From NCBI RefSeq assembly GCF_013407955.1, contig NZ_JACCBU010000001.1:6572001-6636000 (forward strand): a stretch of 64,000 nucleotides of DNA, written 5' to 3'. Positions 8,539 to 18,453 of this stretch are shown here, piece by piece; positions within the stretch are counted from its first letter, which is position 1, and each line of letters starts with the position of its first letter. This DNA comes from Microlunatus parietis. Lineage in GTDB: Bacteria; Actinomycetota; Actinomycetes; Propionibacteriales; Propionibacteriaceae. The notes under the pieces were generated by a model, which saw nothing but the letters and a program-made list of their open reading frames with translations, was not told where the DNA came from and searched no databases. A program made the translations under genes and the position numbers.

Positions 8539-9761
8539 CCGTGATCACCGAGCCGATCGCCGACCGGTCGGCAGCCAAGATCACCGCGACCCTGGTCGGC
8601 ACCGTGGTGTTCCTGACCGCGATCGCGCCACTGGCCACCGACCTGTACGTGCCGGCGTTCCCGGTGGTCGCCGGTGATCTCGGCGCCACCGCGACCCAGG
8701 TCCAGTTGACCCTGACCACGTTCTTCGCCGGAATGGCCCTGGGCCAGCTGATCGGCGGCCCGGTCTCCGACCGGTACGGACGCCGGCGGCTCTTGATCAT
8801 CGGCACGCTGATCATGGCCGCGGCCTCGGTGGTCTGCGCGGTGAGCCCGGCGATCTCGATCATGATGGCGGCGCGCTTCGTCCAGGGCTTCGCCGGCGGC
8901 TGGGCGATGGTGATCGGCCGGGCGGTGATCGTCGACCTGGCCACCGGCGCCCGGCTGGTTCGGGTGCTCAACGTGATCGCCGGCGTCGGCGGCATCGCGC
9001 CGATCGTCGGGCCGCTGGTCGGTGCCGTCATCCTGCAGCTGTCGCACTGGCGGATGTCGTTCTGGACCGTCGCAGCGCTCGGCCTAGCGATGGCCGTCGC
9101 GGTGGCGCTCGCCGTACCGGAATCGTTGCCGGTGCAGCAGCGGCACCGGGGCGGCCTGGCCGCCTTCGGCAGCACCGCCCGCGAGGTGCTGCGCAGCCGC
9201 CCCTTCCTCGGGTACGTCCTCGTCAGCGGATCGTCGATGGGCGCGGTGTTCGCCTACGTGGCGACCTCGGCGTTCGTCCTGCAGTCGATGAACGGCCTGT
9301 CGCCGATCGCGTACTCGATCGACTTCGCGGCGAACGCCGGCGGGATGACCGTCGCAGCCCTGGCCGCCGCCCGGCTGGCCGGGCGGATCGCCACCCGGAA
9401 GCTGATCCTGGCCGGGCAGCTGGCCGCGTTGGCCGCCGGCGTCGCGATGCTGATCGGCGCCCTCTGGCTCCACGCGCCACTGTGGCTGGCCGTACCGTGC
9501 TTCTTCGTCCTGATGACCGCGCAGGGGCTGATCGGTCCCAACGGCGGCGCCCTCGCGGCGGCCCAGGTGCCGCGCCATCCCGGCACCGGCTCCGCCGTGC
9601 TCGGCCTGGTCCAGTGGGCGTTCGCCGGCCTGATCGCGCCGCTGGCCGGGCTCGGCGGCAGCAGCACTGCGGTACCGATGGCTATTCTCATGATCAGTTG
9701 CACCGGCCTGTCCCTGATCGGACTCCTGGTCCTGGCCCGGCCCCGGCTCCTCGAACGTTAG
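8535..9761 (+). CDS. MFS efflux pump, Bcr/CflA type
   Basis: A 408-residue inner-membrane transporter with about twelve hydrophobic segments. The early TDLYVPAFPVVAGDLGATATQVQLTL is a hallmark of Bcr/CflA drug exporters, and GPVSDRYGRRRLLIIGT is the loop 2-3 signature of the major facilitator superfamily. Proteins of this group export bicyclomycin, chloramphenicol or amino acids with proton antiport; which one applies here cannot be read from the sequence. It is translationally coupled to the alcohol dehydrogenase by a GTGA overlap, suggesting joint handling of a toxic compound or its product. Confidence 0.9.
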   Translation: MTVITEPIADRSAAKITATLVGTVVFLTAIAPLATDLYVPAFPVVAGDLGATATQVQLTLTTFFAGMALGQLIGGPVSDRYGRRRLLIIGTLIMAAASVVCAVSPAISIMMAARFVQGFAGGWAMVIGRAVIVDLATGARLVRVLNVIAGVGGIAPIVGPLVGAVILQLSHWRMSFWTVAALGLAMAVAVALAVPESLPVQQRHRGGLAAFGSTAREVLRSRPFLGYVLVSGSSMGAVFAYVATSAFVLQSMNGLSPIAYSIDFAANAGGMTVAALAAARLAGRIATRKLILAGQLAALAAGVAMLIGALWLHAPLWLAVPCFFVLMTAQGLIGPNGGALAAAQVPRHPGTGSAVLGLVQWAFAGLIAPLAGLGGSSTAVPMAILMISCTGLSLIGLLVLARPRLLER

Positions 9762-9773
9762 GTCCTGTTGATC

Positions 9774-10829
9774 ATGAAAGCTGTCCGTACCCGGCGGATC
9801 CTCGGGCTGCTGCTCGCCGTGGCGCTGGCCGCCTGCACCCCGGAAGCCGCCCCGACCGGAAGTTCGCAGCTGGGCACGCCCGCGGTGATCACAACCGGTC
9901 TCGCGGCGCCCTGGTCGGTCGTCTTCCTGAGCGGCGGAACGCCCCTGATCAGCCAACGCGACGACGGCGAGATCCTGGAACTGGACGGCGCCGGCCGGTC
10001 CCGAGTGATCGGGACGGTCGCCGACGTCGAGCACAGCGGGGAGTCGGGCCTGCTGGGCCTGGCCGTCGATGATCAAGACCGGCTGTATGCCTACTCGACC
10101 GGCCGCACCGGCAACCGGATCCAGCGCTACCCGCTGACCGGCGAACCGGGGTCGCTCGGCCTCGGCCCGGCCGAGTCGATCATCGAGGACCTGCCGTCCG
10201 CGAGCTACCACGACGGCGGCCGGATCGCGTTCGGCCCGGACGGCATGCTGTACGCGACCGTCGGCGATGCCGGTCAGCGCGAGGCGGCGCAGGACCCGGC
10301 CAGCCTGGCCGGCAAGATCATCCGGCTGACGCCCGACGGCGACGTCCCGGCCGACAACCCGAGCCCCGGCTCGCCGGTCTACAGCCTGGGCCACCGCAAC
10401 CCGCAGGGCCTGGCCTGGGCGGCCGACGGCACTCTGTTCGCCGCCGAGTTCGGTCAGGACACCTGGGACGAGTTGAACGTGATCACGCCCGGCGCGAACT
10501 ACGGCTGGCCGGTCGTCGAGGGGATCGCCGGCGACGGCCGCTACGTCGACCCGGTCCAGCAGTGGCGCCCGGCCGACGCCAGCCCGAGCGGCATCGCGAT
10601 CATCGGCGAGACGATCTTCGTCGCCAACCTCCGCGGCCGGGTGCTGCGAACGGTCCCGGTCGGCGATCCGACCACCTCGACCAGCCACTACGCGGGCGAC
10701 TACGGCCGGCTCCGCGACGTGGCCCGAGCACCGGACGGCCGGCTGTGGCTGATCACCAACAACACCGACGGCCGCGGCAGTCCCGGTCCGGACGACGACC
10801 GCGTGCTCGCCGTCGACCTGCCCGACTGA
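9774..10829 (+). CDS. PQQ-dependent sugar dehydrogenase lipoprotein (soluble GDH/Hhip-like)
   Basis: A 351-residue exported protein. The signal peptide ends in LAAC (Cys20 as lipid anchor). The mature part is a glucose/sorbosone dehydrogenase six-bladed propeller: APWSVVFLSGG, SGLLGLAVD, the YHDGGRIAFGPDGMLYATVGDAG block and GHRNPQGLAW are all characteristic, as is AEFGQDTWDELN. It would oxidise an aldose outside the membrane with pyrroloquinoline quinone or be a non-catalytic relative. The ATG at 9774 is preferred over the TTG at 9768 because the hydrophobic core then starts normally; the start is embedded in the TTGATCATG word. It follows the MFS gene by 12 bp. Confidence 0.88.
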   Translation: MKAVRTRRILGLLLAVALAACTPEAAPTGSSQLGTPAVITTGLAAPWSVVFLSGGTPLISQRDDGEILELDGAGRSRVIGTVADVEHSGESGLLGLAVDDQDRLYAYSTGRTGNRIQRYPLTGEPGSLGLGPAESIIEDLPSASYHDGGRIAFGPDGMLYATVGDAGQREAAQDPASLAGKIIRLTPDGDVPADNPSPGSPVYSLGHRNPQGLAWAADGTLFAAEFGQDTWDELNVITPGANYGWPVVEGIAGDGRYVDPVQQWRPADASPSGIAIIGETIFVANLRGRVLRTVPVGDPTTSTSHYAGDYGRLRDVARAPDGRLWLITNNTDGRGSPGPDDDRVLAVDLPD

Positions 10830-10864
10830 AGCCGGTCAGCCCTTGGCCTGTGCGGCGACGTTGC

Positions 10865-11211
10865 CTATCGGGTGCCGTCAGCCAGCGGATTGACCCAGAT
10901 CAGATCGTCGAATCGGCCGAAGTCCGCGGCGTTCGAGCACAGCTTGGCGCCTCGTTCGATGGCGTAGGCCGCGAGTTGGGCATCGGTCGTGAGATCTCCC
11001 GCGGTGCCGGCGGATTCCAGGAGACCGAAAGCGATGTCCAGGTGCCTCGGGCCAGGCCCGAGAAACTCGACCTGTGGACGTTCGAGCCAGCTGGTCACGG
11101 ACGCCGTTGCAGCGTCAATGGCCATCGGCGGATCGAAGATTCGGGGATTGGTCGCCAACCGCAGATACCCGAAGATCGCTGGTGCTGCCGATTGACGTCC
11201 GGAAAGATCAC
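10865..11211 (-). pseudogene. vapC: vapC remnant: PIN-domain toxin with internal deletion
   Basis: The GTG at 11211 overlaps the vapB stop (GTGA) and encodes VIFPDVN, the start of a PIN toxin with its first catalytic Asp. Directly afterwards the frame no longer matches. The recognisable family sequence resumes in another frame as IFGYLRLATNPRIFDPPM and runs to the normal C-terminus (DLTTDAQLAAYAIERGA, then NAADFGRFDDLIWVNPL). About 40 residues that usually lie between these blocks, including the next acidic catalytic residue, are missing. The product cannot be an active endonuclease. The deletion-plus-frameshift reading is direct; the estimate of missing length relies on memory of ~140-residue VapC homologues. 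Confidence 0.8.
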
Positions 11212-11471
11212 GACGCGTTCCGCAGACCCGTCACGATTGCCTCGTCGTCGAGTTCGTCGGCAAGTCGGTTGAACCCGGCCAGGTCAAGTCCCGGTCGCAG
11301 TCTGCTGGTATGCGGCTCGATCTGGAATGGGCGCAGGTCCTGTTGCTGCTGTGGCGCCAGCGCCCGTCGCAGCGCGTCGTTGATCACCTGCTTCATCGGA
11401 CGTCGCTGCTGATGGACGGCGTCATCGATCAGCCGAGCCACGTCCGGGTCAAGAGTCAAGGTGATCCTCAT
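11208..11471 (-). CDS. vapB: VapB-type antitoxin (orphaned)
   Basis: An 87-residue ribbon-helix-helix protein: MRITLTLDPDVARLIDDAV at the N-terminus is the DNA-binding strand and helix of this antitoxin group, and the C-terminal GLDLAGFNRLADELDDEAI is the toxin-binding arm, typical of actinobacterial VapB proteins that accompany PIN toxins. The gene looks intact. Its stop overlaps the start of the vapC remnant in the usual operon arrangement, but that toxin has lost its middle, so the antitoxin no longer has a local partner. It may still act as a DNA-binding protein or neutralise a homologous toxin elsewhere. The ATG at 11471 is favoured by the family start MRITL. Confidence 0.85.
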   Translation of the reverse strand: MRITLTLDPDVARLIDDAVHQQRRPMKQVINDALRRALAPQQQQDLRPFQIEPHTSRLRPGLDLAGFNRLADELDDEAIVTGLRNAS

Positions 11472-11538
11472 GAAGACACCATGATGCTCTTCGGCGGCTG
11501 CATCAAGATGCCTGGAGGTGGCCCTGTACGCCGCCCGG

Positions 11539-12783
11539 TCAGGCTGAAGGACCGTGGTGACCCTTGGCCAGTGCGGCGACGAGACCGGCGGCCCAGCCGA
11601 GCAGTGCCTCGTCACGGCCCGGCGCGGCCGCGAACTGGACGCCGAGCGGGAGCCCGTCGTCGGTCCGGCCCGCGGGCAAGCCGAGCACGGGCAGCCGGGC
11701 CTGGGTCCAGGGCAGGTTCATCAGCGGGCTGCCGGTCGTGTCGAGCCCGTGCGGCGCGGGCCCGGTCGCGGCCGGAGCGACGTACGCATCGATCCCGGCC
11801 AGCGCGGCCATCAGGGCGTCGGCGAACACCGCCCGTTCCCGCAACGCGGCCTCGTAGTCGCGCCGGTCGATCGTCCGGCCGTCCCTGATCGCGGCTGCCG
11901 TACGCGGATGATAGAGCACGGCGTGGTCGTCGAACCAGGCATCGTGGGAGCGGGCCAGCTCGTAGCCGTTGATCACGAAGTTGCGCTGGTTGACCTGCTC
12001 GATGTCGTCGAGCATCTCGACGTCGTGGACCTGGTAGCCGACCTCGCGCAGCACGTCCAGGTGGCGCTCGAACGCGGTGTGTGCCACCGGCTCGGCCTGG
12101 TCGAGATAGGCGCCACGGGGGACCACCAACGTCGGCAGCGCGGCCGAATCGGTGGGCTGCCAGTCAGGCAGCGTGGCGGCGGCGACCCGGACCAGGACGT
12201 CGGAATCGGCGGCCAGGAAGCCGACCGTGTCGAACGTCGGGGCGTTGGCGATCACGCCCTCGCTGCCGATCCTGCCGAATGTGGGCTTGAAGCCGAGGAT
12301 GCCGCAGTAGGCGGCGGGCCGGATCACCGAGCCGACGGTCTGGGTGCCCAGGGCGATCGGCGCCAGGCCGGCGGCCACCGCCGCGGCCGAGCCGCTGCTC
12401 GACCCGCCGGGGGAGTGCTCCAGCCGGTGCGGATTGCGGGTCTCGCCGGGCGCCAGGAACGCGAACTCGGCGGTCACGGTCTTGCCCAGGACCACGGCGC
12501 CGGCGTCCAGCAGGCTGGTGATCAGGGGTCCGGGCTCACCGGTGATCAGCTCGGCCGGCAGCCGGGAACCGGCCCGCGTCGGCAGACCGGCCACGTGGAA
12601 CACGTCCTTGACCGCGACCGGGAGCGCGAAAAGCGGCGGCCGGTCCGAAGGGTCCGGCCACCGCTGCGCGAGATGGTCGAGGTCGCGCCGAAGCCGCTCC
12701 CGTCGATCGGGTTCGTCGACGAAGGCGCGGAGGCGCGGATTCTCGGCCTCGATTCGGGTCAGCAGATCGTCCACGATCTCCAC
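11539..12783 (-). CDS. Amidase (amidase-signature family)
   Basis: A 414-residue cytoplasmic hydrolase with the Ser-cisSer-Lys triad of the amidase signature: the lysine in LPVAVKDVFHVAG, the glycine/serine block HSPGGSSSGSAAAVAAG with the cis-serine, and the nucleophile region GTQTVGSVIRPAAYCG. PTFDTVGFLA is the conserved segment that follows. The length is short for GatA and lacks its tRNA-related extension, so this is a small-molecule amidase (allophanate hydrolase-, indoleacetamide- or nitrile-pathway-like); the substrate is not deducible. The GTG at 12783 starts the first conserved helix. It lies on the same strand as rpsT, 21 bp downstream of its stop. Confidence 0.9.
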   Translation of the reverse strand: MEIVDDLLTRIEAENPRLRAFVDEPDRRERLRRDLDHLAQRWPDPSDRPPLFALPVAVKDVFHVAGLPTRAGSRLPAELITGEPGPLITSLLDAGAVVLGKTVTAEFAFLAPGETRNPHRLEHSPGGSSSGSAAAVAAGLAPIALGTQTVGSVIRPAAYCGILGFKPTFGRIGSEGVIANAPTFDTVGFLAADSDVLVRVAAATLPDWQPTDSAALPTLVVPRGAYLDQAEPVAHTAFERHLDVLREVGYQVHDVEMLDDIEQVNQRNFVINGYELARSHDAWFDDHAVLYHPRTAAAIRDGRTIDRRDYEAALRERAVFADALMAALAGIDAYVAPAATGPAPHGLDTTGSPLMNLPWTQARLPVLGLPAGRTDDGLPLGVQFAAAPGRDEALLGWAAGLVAALAKGHHGPSA

Positions 12784-12804
12784 CCGGCACCGAGGCCGAT
12801 CAGG

Positions 12805-13068
12805 TCAGCCGAGCTTGGCAGCCTGGGTTGCGATGGCCGACTTGCGGTTCGCAGCCTGGTTCTTGTGGATGACGCCCTTGCTCGCGGCCTTGTCCAGCAG
12901 TCGGGTCGCGGACTTCGCGTACTCGGTCGCCTTGGCGGCCTCGCCGGATTCGGCGGCCTCGCGGAACCGGCGAACGGATGTCTTCAAGGCGGACTTGACG
13001 GACTTGTTGCGCTGACGCGCCTTCTCATTCGTCTTGATCCGCTTGATCTGGGACTTGATGTTCGCCAC
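12805..13068 (-). CDS. rpsT: 30S ribosomal protein S20
   Basis: An 87-residue basic protein matching bS20, which binds 16S rRNA early in small-subunit assembly. ANIKSQIKRIKTNEKARQRN at the N-terminus and GVIHKNQAANRKSAIA near the C-terminus are diagnostic. The start is GTG at 13068 with GAGG upstream at suitable spacing, giving the expected length; a longer reading upstream to 13128 has no family support. In actinobacteria rpsT commonly lies between holA and lepA, as it does here in broader order, transcribed opposite to both. Confidence 0.97.
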   Translation of the reverse strand: MANIKSQIKRIKTNEKARQRNKSVKSALKTSVRRFREAAESGEAAKATEYAKSATRLLDKAASKGVIHKNQAANRKSAIATQAAKLG

Positions 13069-13177
13069 GGGGCAGGCCTCTGACACTCTCTTCGTACGAC
13101 AGGTGGACGTGCACGACCGAGCGGTCACGCGACGGTCGACTTTAGCAGCCCGGCTCGCGGCAGCCCAAATCCGGCGG

Positions 13178-13200
13178 CACTGAGGCAGTTCCGCTCAGTG
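13178..13200. promoter_or_regulatory. Inverted repeat in the rpsT/MarR-GNAT intergenic region
   Basis: CACTGAG at 13178-13184 and CTCAGTG at 13194-13200 are perfect arms around a 9-nt loop. It lies in the roughly 300-bp space between the divergent rpsT and MarR-GNAT genes, which otherwise shows no credible coding sequence. It may be an operator or part of a leader hairpin; no U-tract follows in either direction. Confidence 0.3.
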
Positions 13201-13355
13201 GCGCTGGTCGATTGGGCCCGCGGCGTGGTCGGCGATCCGAACGGAACCACCGGCGCCGCCGCCGAGCGGCAGCGCGCGGCAGGCTTCGATGACCGGCAGA
13301 TCCTTGCCCTGTCCGTGGGTCCGGGACGCTGTCGATTTCGGGCGGTCCGCGGCGT

Positions 13356-13378
13356 AATCTTTGACTATGTCAAAGGTT
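13356..13378. promoter_or_regulatory. MarR-type operator centred on the start codon
   Basis: The arms CTTTGAC (13359-13365) and GTCAAAG (13369-13375) are perfect around a TAT centre, and the next bases (AA and TT, with one mismatch between) extend the symmetry to 23 bp. The ATG of the MarR-GNAT gene lies at 13367-13369, the exact centre. Palindromes of this size and AT content are typical MarR sites. There is no recognisable ribosome binding site upstream, so the transcript may be leaderless. Confidence 0.65.
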
Positions 13379-14296
13379 TCCGTCGACCCGGCCACCGTGG
13401 ACCGGGTCCGTTCCTTCAACCGCTTCTACACCAAGATCATCGGCGTGCTGGACGAAGGCCTGGCCGGCTCGCCGTTCAGCCTGACCGAGGCCCGGGTGCT
13501 GTTCGAACTGGCCGCCGTCGGCCGGGTCGACATCGTCGGCCTGCGGACCGAACTCGGCCTCGATCCCGGCTACGCGACCCGGATCCTGGACCGGCTGGGC
13601 GCGGCCGGCCTGGTCGAACGGGAACGGTCCGCGACCGACAAGCGGCGGCAGACCGTGACGCTCACCGAGGCCGGCCGGGCGGCCTTCGAGGAGCTGCTTC
13701 GCGGCTCGGTGGGCGACGTCTCCGGCCTGCTGGCACCGCTGCGCGCCCCGGACCGGGCCCGGCTGGTCGACGCGATGAGCACCGTACGGACGCTGCTCGA
13801 GCCGGCCGGCGAACCGCCGCGGGTGGAACTGCGTGGGCCGGAGCCGGGCGACCTGGGCTGGGTCGTCGAGCGGAACGCCGTGCTCTACGCCGAGGAGTAC
13901 GGCTGGGACGCGACCTACGAGGCCCTGGTCGCCCGGATCGTCGCCGACTTCGCCGCGACCGCGGCCCCGGACCGAGCCCGGGTCTGGATCGCGACCGTCG
14001 ACGGGCAGCGGGCCGGCAGCGTCTTCTGCGTCCGCGACGACGACGAGACGGCCCGGCTGCGGCTGCTGCTCACCGAGCCGTGGGCCCGCGGTCTCGGCCT
14101 CGGCACCCGGCTGGTCGACGCGTGCATCGAGTTCGCCCGCTCCGCCGGCTACCGGCGGCTGGTGCTGTGGACCAACGACGTCCTCGTCGCGGCCCGGCGG
14201 ATCTACCAGCGGGCCGGCTTCCGGCTGGTCGACGAGGAGCGGCACCACAGCTTCGGCACCGACCTGGTCGGCCAGACCTGGGAACTCGACCTCTGA
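13367..14296 (+). CDS. MarR regulator fused to a GNAT acetyltransferase
   Basis: A 309-residue two-domain protein. Residues about 1-145 are a MarR winged helix (FSLTEARVLFELAAVGRV, then LDPGYATRILDRLGAAGLVERERSATDKRRQ, the recognition helix and wing). Residues about 150-309 are a GNAT domain with the acetyl-CoA loop TEPWARGLGLGTRLVDACIEFA and the late motif ARRIYQRAGFRLV. MarR-GNAT fusions are a known family that probably couple sensing and acetylation of a small molecule. I chose ATG 13367 over TTG 13361 because it begins MSKVSVD; the start codon sits at the centre of the operator-like palindrome, implying autorepression. Confidence 0.9.
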   Translation: MSKVSVDPATVDRVRSFNRFYTKIIGVLDEGLAGSPFSLTEARVLFELAAVGRVDIVGLRTELGLDPGYATRILDRLGAAGLVERERSATDKRRQTVTLTEAGRAAFEELLRGSVGDVSGLLAPLRAPDRARLVDAMSTVRTLLEPAGEPPRVELRGPEPGDLGWVVERNAVLYAEEYGWDATYEALVARIVADFAATAAPDRARVWIATVDGQRAGSVFCVRDDDETARLRLLLTEPWARGLGLGTRLVDACIEFARSAGYRRLVLWTNDVLVAARRIYQRAGFRLVDEERHHSFGTDLVGQTWELDL

Positions 14297-14303
14297 CCCT
14301 CGC

Positions 14304-14552
14304 TCATTCCGGCACGGTGCCGCGTTTCCAGCGCACCACGGTGTGGACTACCGTCACCACGGTGGCCAGCGCCATGAGGGCGACGTGCAGTTCGTCCGTT
14401 CCGGGCGGGTCGGCCCAGGGCCCGTAGTACATCCGAATTCCCATGATGAGCATGGCGGCGCCGGTCGCCAGGACCAGCAGCGCGCCGAGTTCGGCGACGA
14501 AGGTCAGCGAGCACCAGACGATCAACTCCCAGCGCCTCGCGGGTGTCCCCAT
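14304..14552 (-). CDS. Small membrane protein, two TM segments
   Basis: An 82-residue hypothetical protein. It begins MGTPARRWELIVWCSLTFVAELGALLVL (hydrophobic helix 1, running to about residue 38), has a short polar loop with GIRMYYGPWADPPGTDELHV, a second helix (ALMALATVVTVVHTVVRW) and a basic C-terminal tail KRGTVPE. I recognise no family. The start at 14552 is the first ATG before the hydrophobic region; the longer reading frame upstream is Pro/Ser-rich and unlikely. It converges closely on the MarR-GNAT gene. Confidence 0.55.
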   Translation of the reverse strand: MGTPARRWELIVWCSLTFVAELGALLVLATGAAMLIMGIRMYYGPWADPPGTDELHVALMALATVVTVVHTVVRWKRGTVPE

Positions 14553-14679
14553 GACATCATCATCGGATCCAGGACGATCTTGCGCCGGCCGTTCGCCGAA
14601 AGAAGGTCGAGCCGGGCTGGTCGGGGTCTCGCCGGAGCACAAGGCGGGCGTTTTGTGCCGGGAGGAACTCCGGGCCCTT

Positions 14680-14707
14680 GTTGATCATGACCAGGTGTTG
14701 ATCATGA
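14680..14707. repeat. Tandem GTTGATCATGA words
   Basis: Two identical 11-mers GTTGATCATGA begin at 14680 and 14697, a 17-bp period. The second overlaps the stop codon of the phosphotransferase-like gene. This is a local concentration of the TGATCA/TTGATC word that recurs throughout the window. Confidence 0.6.
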
Positions 14708-15679
14708 TCCGGGTTCGGTCCGGCGGCACCAGGCGATCATGGTGTCGGCGCAGCGGGCCTGCCAGGGGCGGATGGTCGGCAGGCCGGGTGGAGCGGGCCG
14801 CTGGGAGAACCCGTGCAACGCTCCGGCGAGGCAGCAGACGCCGGCCCAGTTCACCTCGAACGGCACCGTGCCCAGGGCCGGATGCTCGACGGCGAAGCGG
14901 GCCACGTCGATCTCGCCACCGTCGCCGAGGTCGGCCCGGGACACCACCAGGTCGGCCAGCAGCAGGGCCGGGTCGAGCCAGCGGGCGGCGTTCTGCGCGG
15001 CGGCCCAGTCGACCACCCAGACCCGGTCCGGCCCGAACAGCAGGTTGTCGGCGCGCAGGTCTGTGTGGCTCAGCGTGTCGCCGGCCATCCGCTCGACCGT
15101 CGCCGCTTCCAGCTCGGCGAACCGTTCCGCCCGTTCGGCGATCCAGGGATCGGCCAGCCACGGATCGCCGCCGCCGAGGTTGCGCCAGCCGCCGAAGAAC
15201 CGGCCCAGTTCGTCGCCGGTCGGCTCCGGCCAGGGCGACGGGGTGAGCCGGTCGCCGAGCTCGCCGACCGTGTCGAAGGCCCGGTTCGCGTCCGCGAGAG
15301 TCCACGGGTGCGGCGGCGGGGCGGCGTCGATGGCGGGCAGCGCGGAGATCGCGTACTGCTCCTCGCCGACGGTCAGCTCACCGGTCGCGACCGTACGAGG
15401 GACGAAGTCGATCTCCGGCAGCCGGGCCGAGTGCTGCTGTTCTTCCCGATACATGCGTATCGCATCCGGGTTGACCGCCGAGCCGACCGCCTTGATGAAC
15501 AGGCTGTGGCCGCTCGCTCCGGCGACCACGGCAGCGACGCCGGGGGAGAAGCCGCCCTGCTTGTCGGCGACCTCGACCACCGGCTCGCCGAGGGTCCGGT
15601 CGACCCAGGCGCGGACCTCGGCGGGAAGATCGAGGTACGGGCGCCGTACCCCGACGGCGAAGGTCACCGGAAGACTCAT
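14702..15679 (-). CDS. Phosphotransferase (APH-like kinase) family protein
   Basis: A 325-residue protein of the aminoglycoside phosphotransferase/choline kinase fold. The catalytic loop is SHTDLRADNLLF (HxDxxxxN) and the metal-binding Asp sits in VWVVDWAAA. The N-lobe carries the probable ATP-anchoring lysine in LFIKAVG. Many members phosphorylate metabolites or are of unknown substrate, so a resistance role should not be assumed. I chose the ATG at 15679 (MSLPVTF); ATGs at 15685 and 15688 are possible. It diverges from lepA, sharing a 136-bp intergenic region. Confidence 0.85.
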   Translation of the reverse strand: MSLPVTFAVGVRRPYLDLPAEVRAWVDRTLGEPVVEVADKQGGFSPGVAAVVAGASGHSLFIKAVGSAVNPDAIRMYREEQQHSARLPEIDFVPRTVATGELTVGEEQYAISALPAIDAAPPPHPWTLADANRAFDTVGELGDRLTPSPWPEPTGDELGRFFGGWRNLGGGDPWLADPWIAERAERFAELEAATVERMAGDTLSHTDLRADNLLFGPDRVWVVDWAAAQNAARWLDPALLLADLVVSRADLGDGGEIDVARFAVEHPALGTVPFEVNWAGVCCLAGALHGFSQRPAPPGLPTIRPWQARCADTMIAWCRRTEPGS

Positions 15680-15753
15680 GGCCATCATCGTCGCGGAAGC
15701 GGTCCGGGCGCGTCGAGGCGATTTAGTCGCTGGTGCGCCGTGGGATGATGGGC

Positions 15754-15783
15754 GTTCGGTGCCCCCGCGCACCCGTACCGAAC
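15754..15783. promoter_or_regulatory. Inverted repeat in the lepA leader
   Basis: GTTCGGT at 15754-15760 and ACCGAAC at 15777-15783 are perfect arms separated by 16 bp, 33 bp upstream of the lepA start. It may be an operator or an mRNA hairpin; there is nothing else to support either. Confidence 0.3.
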
Positions 15784-15815
15784 CATCGAACAGCTACAGA
15801 CTGGAACCTGACCGC

Positions 15816-17672
<1,857 letters not shown>

Positions 17673-17680
17673 GCCGGTCC

Positions 17681-18436
17681 ATGATCATCAGCCTGGCCTC
17701 GGCGGCCGAGCTGCGACGGCTCGACCCCGAGGACCCCTTCCTCCGTTGGGAGATCCCGGACACGCTGGCCCGGCCCGGCTACGCGTACGGTGCGGCGATG
17801 ATCATCCCGCGCACCACCCAGACCCGCGGCGACGGCAGTGCCGTGTTCGGGCCGCCGGCCGAGGTGGCGGTGCTGCTCGACGAGTTGATCATGACCGGTG
17901 GGCTGGACGAGCTGCCGCGCAACATCATCACGATCGAGGAGCGGTGCTACGCCGAGGTGTCGGACCGGCTCGAGCTCGGGCCGGGTGGCGACTGGCACTG
18001 GATGTGGACGGCCGAGGCGCCGCCGGACCAGCCCGGTGAGGACAAGATCATCGAGCTCGACAGGGCCGATCATCCCGAGCTGACGGCGTTGATCACCGAG
18101 CACAACCCCGGCAGCGACGGGGTGCCGGGCCGTGCGCCCGGGCAGACCTGGCTCGGCCTGCGGGACCGGGCCGGCGCCCTGATCGCCTGCGGCGTGATCG
18201 AGGACAACGTGGCCGGCCGGCCGCTGCTGTCCGGGATCACCGTCGATGCCGCGCACCGGGGCGGCGGACTGGGCCGGGTGATCACCGCCGCGCTGACCCG
18301 GCTCGCCGTACGGCGGCACGGCGTCTGCACGCTCGGCGTCTACGCCGCCAACGCGGTGGCGATCAACCTGTATCAGCGCCTCGGGTTCCGGATCGGCCGG
18401 CGCTGGCAGAGCCGCCGGCTGATCGGAACCCGCTGA
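17681..18436 (+). CDS. GNAT N-acetyltransferase, FR47-like
   Basis: A 251-residue protein whose C-terminal half (from about residue 130) is a GNAT domain: LLSGITVDAAHRGGGLGRVI contains the acetyl-CoA-binding loop, and LGVYAANAVAINLYQRLGFRIGRRW the late conserved motif. The N-terminal ~125 residues are rich in acidic and hydrophobic residues and look like the partner domain found in two-domain FR47-like acetyltransferases. The ATG at 17681 follows lepA by 8 bp. The substrate is unknown. Its stop codon lies within a hairpin shared with the convergent hydrolase gene. Confidence 0.8.
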   Translation: MIISLASAAELRRLDPEDPFLRWEIPDTLARPGYAYGAAMIIPRTTQTRGDGSAVFGPPAEVAVLLDELIMTGGLDELPRNIITIEERCYAEVSDRLELGPGGDWHWMWTAEAPPDQPGEDKIIELDRADHPELTALITEHNPGSDGVPGRAPGQTWLGLRDRAGALIACGVIEDNVAGRPLLSGITVDAAHRGGGLGRVITAALTRLAVRRHGVCTLGVYAANAVAINLYQRLGFRIGRRWQSRRLIGTR

Positions 18437-18453
18437 TCCTTCCGCGGATCAGC
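18432..18453. terminator. Bidirectional hairpin over two convergent stop codons
   Basis: GCTGATCC (18432-18439) and GGATCAGC (18446-18453) are perfect 8-bp arms with a TTCCGC loop. The left arm contains the stop of the GNAT gene and the right arm the stop of the hydrolase gene on the other strand. A shared terminator is likely, though there is no clear T-tract. Confidence 0.5.

Noticed and set aside
11208..11615. Longer vapB reading with 48 extra N-terminal residues
   Set aside because: The extension has no family support and overlaps the amidase end; the RHH antitoxin begins at MRITL.
13195..13419. Minus-strand 74-codon frame between rpsT and MarR-GNAT
   Set aside because: No start signal or motif, and it overlaps the operator and start of a real gene.
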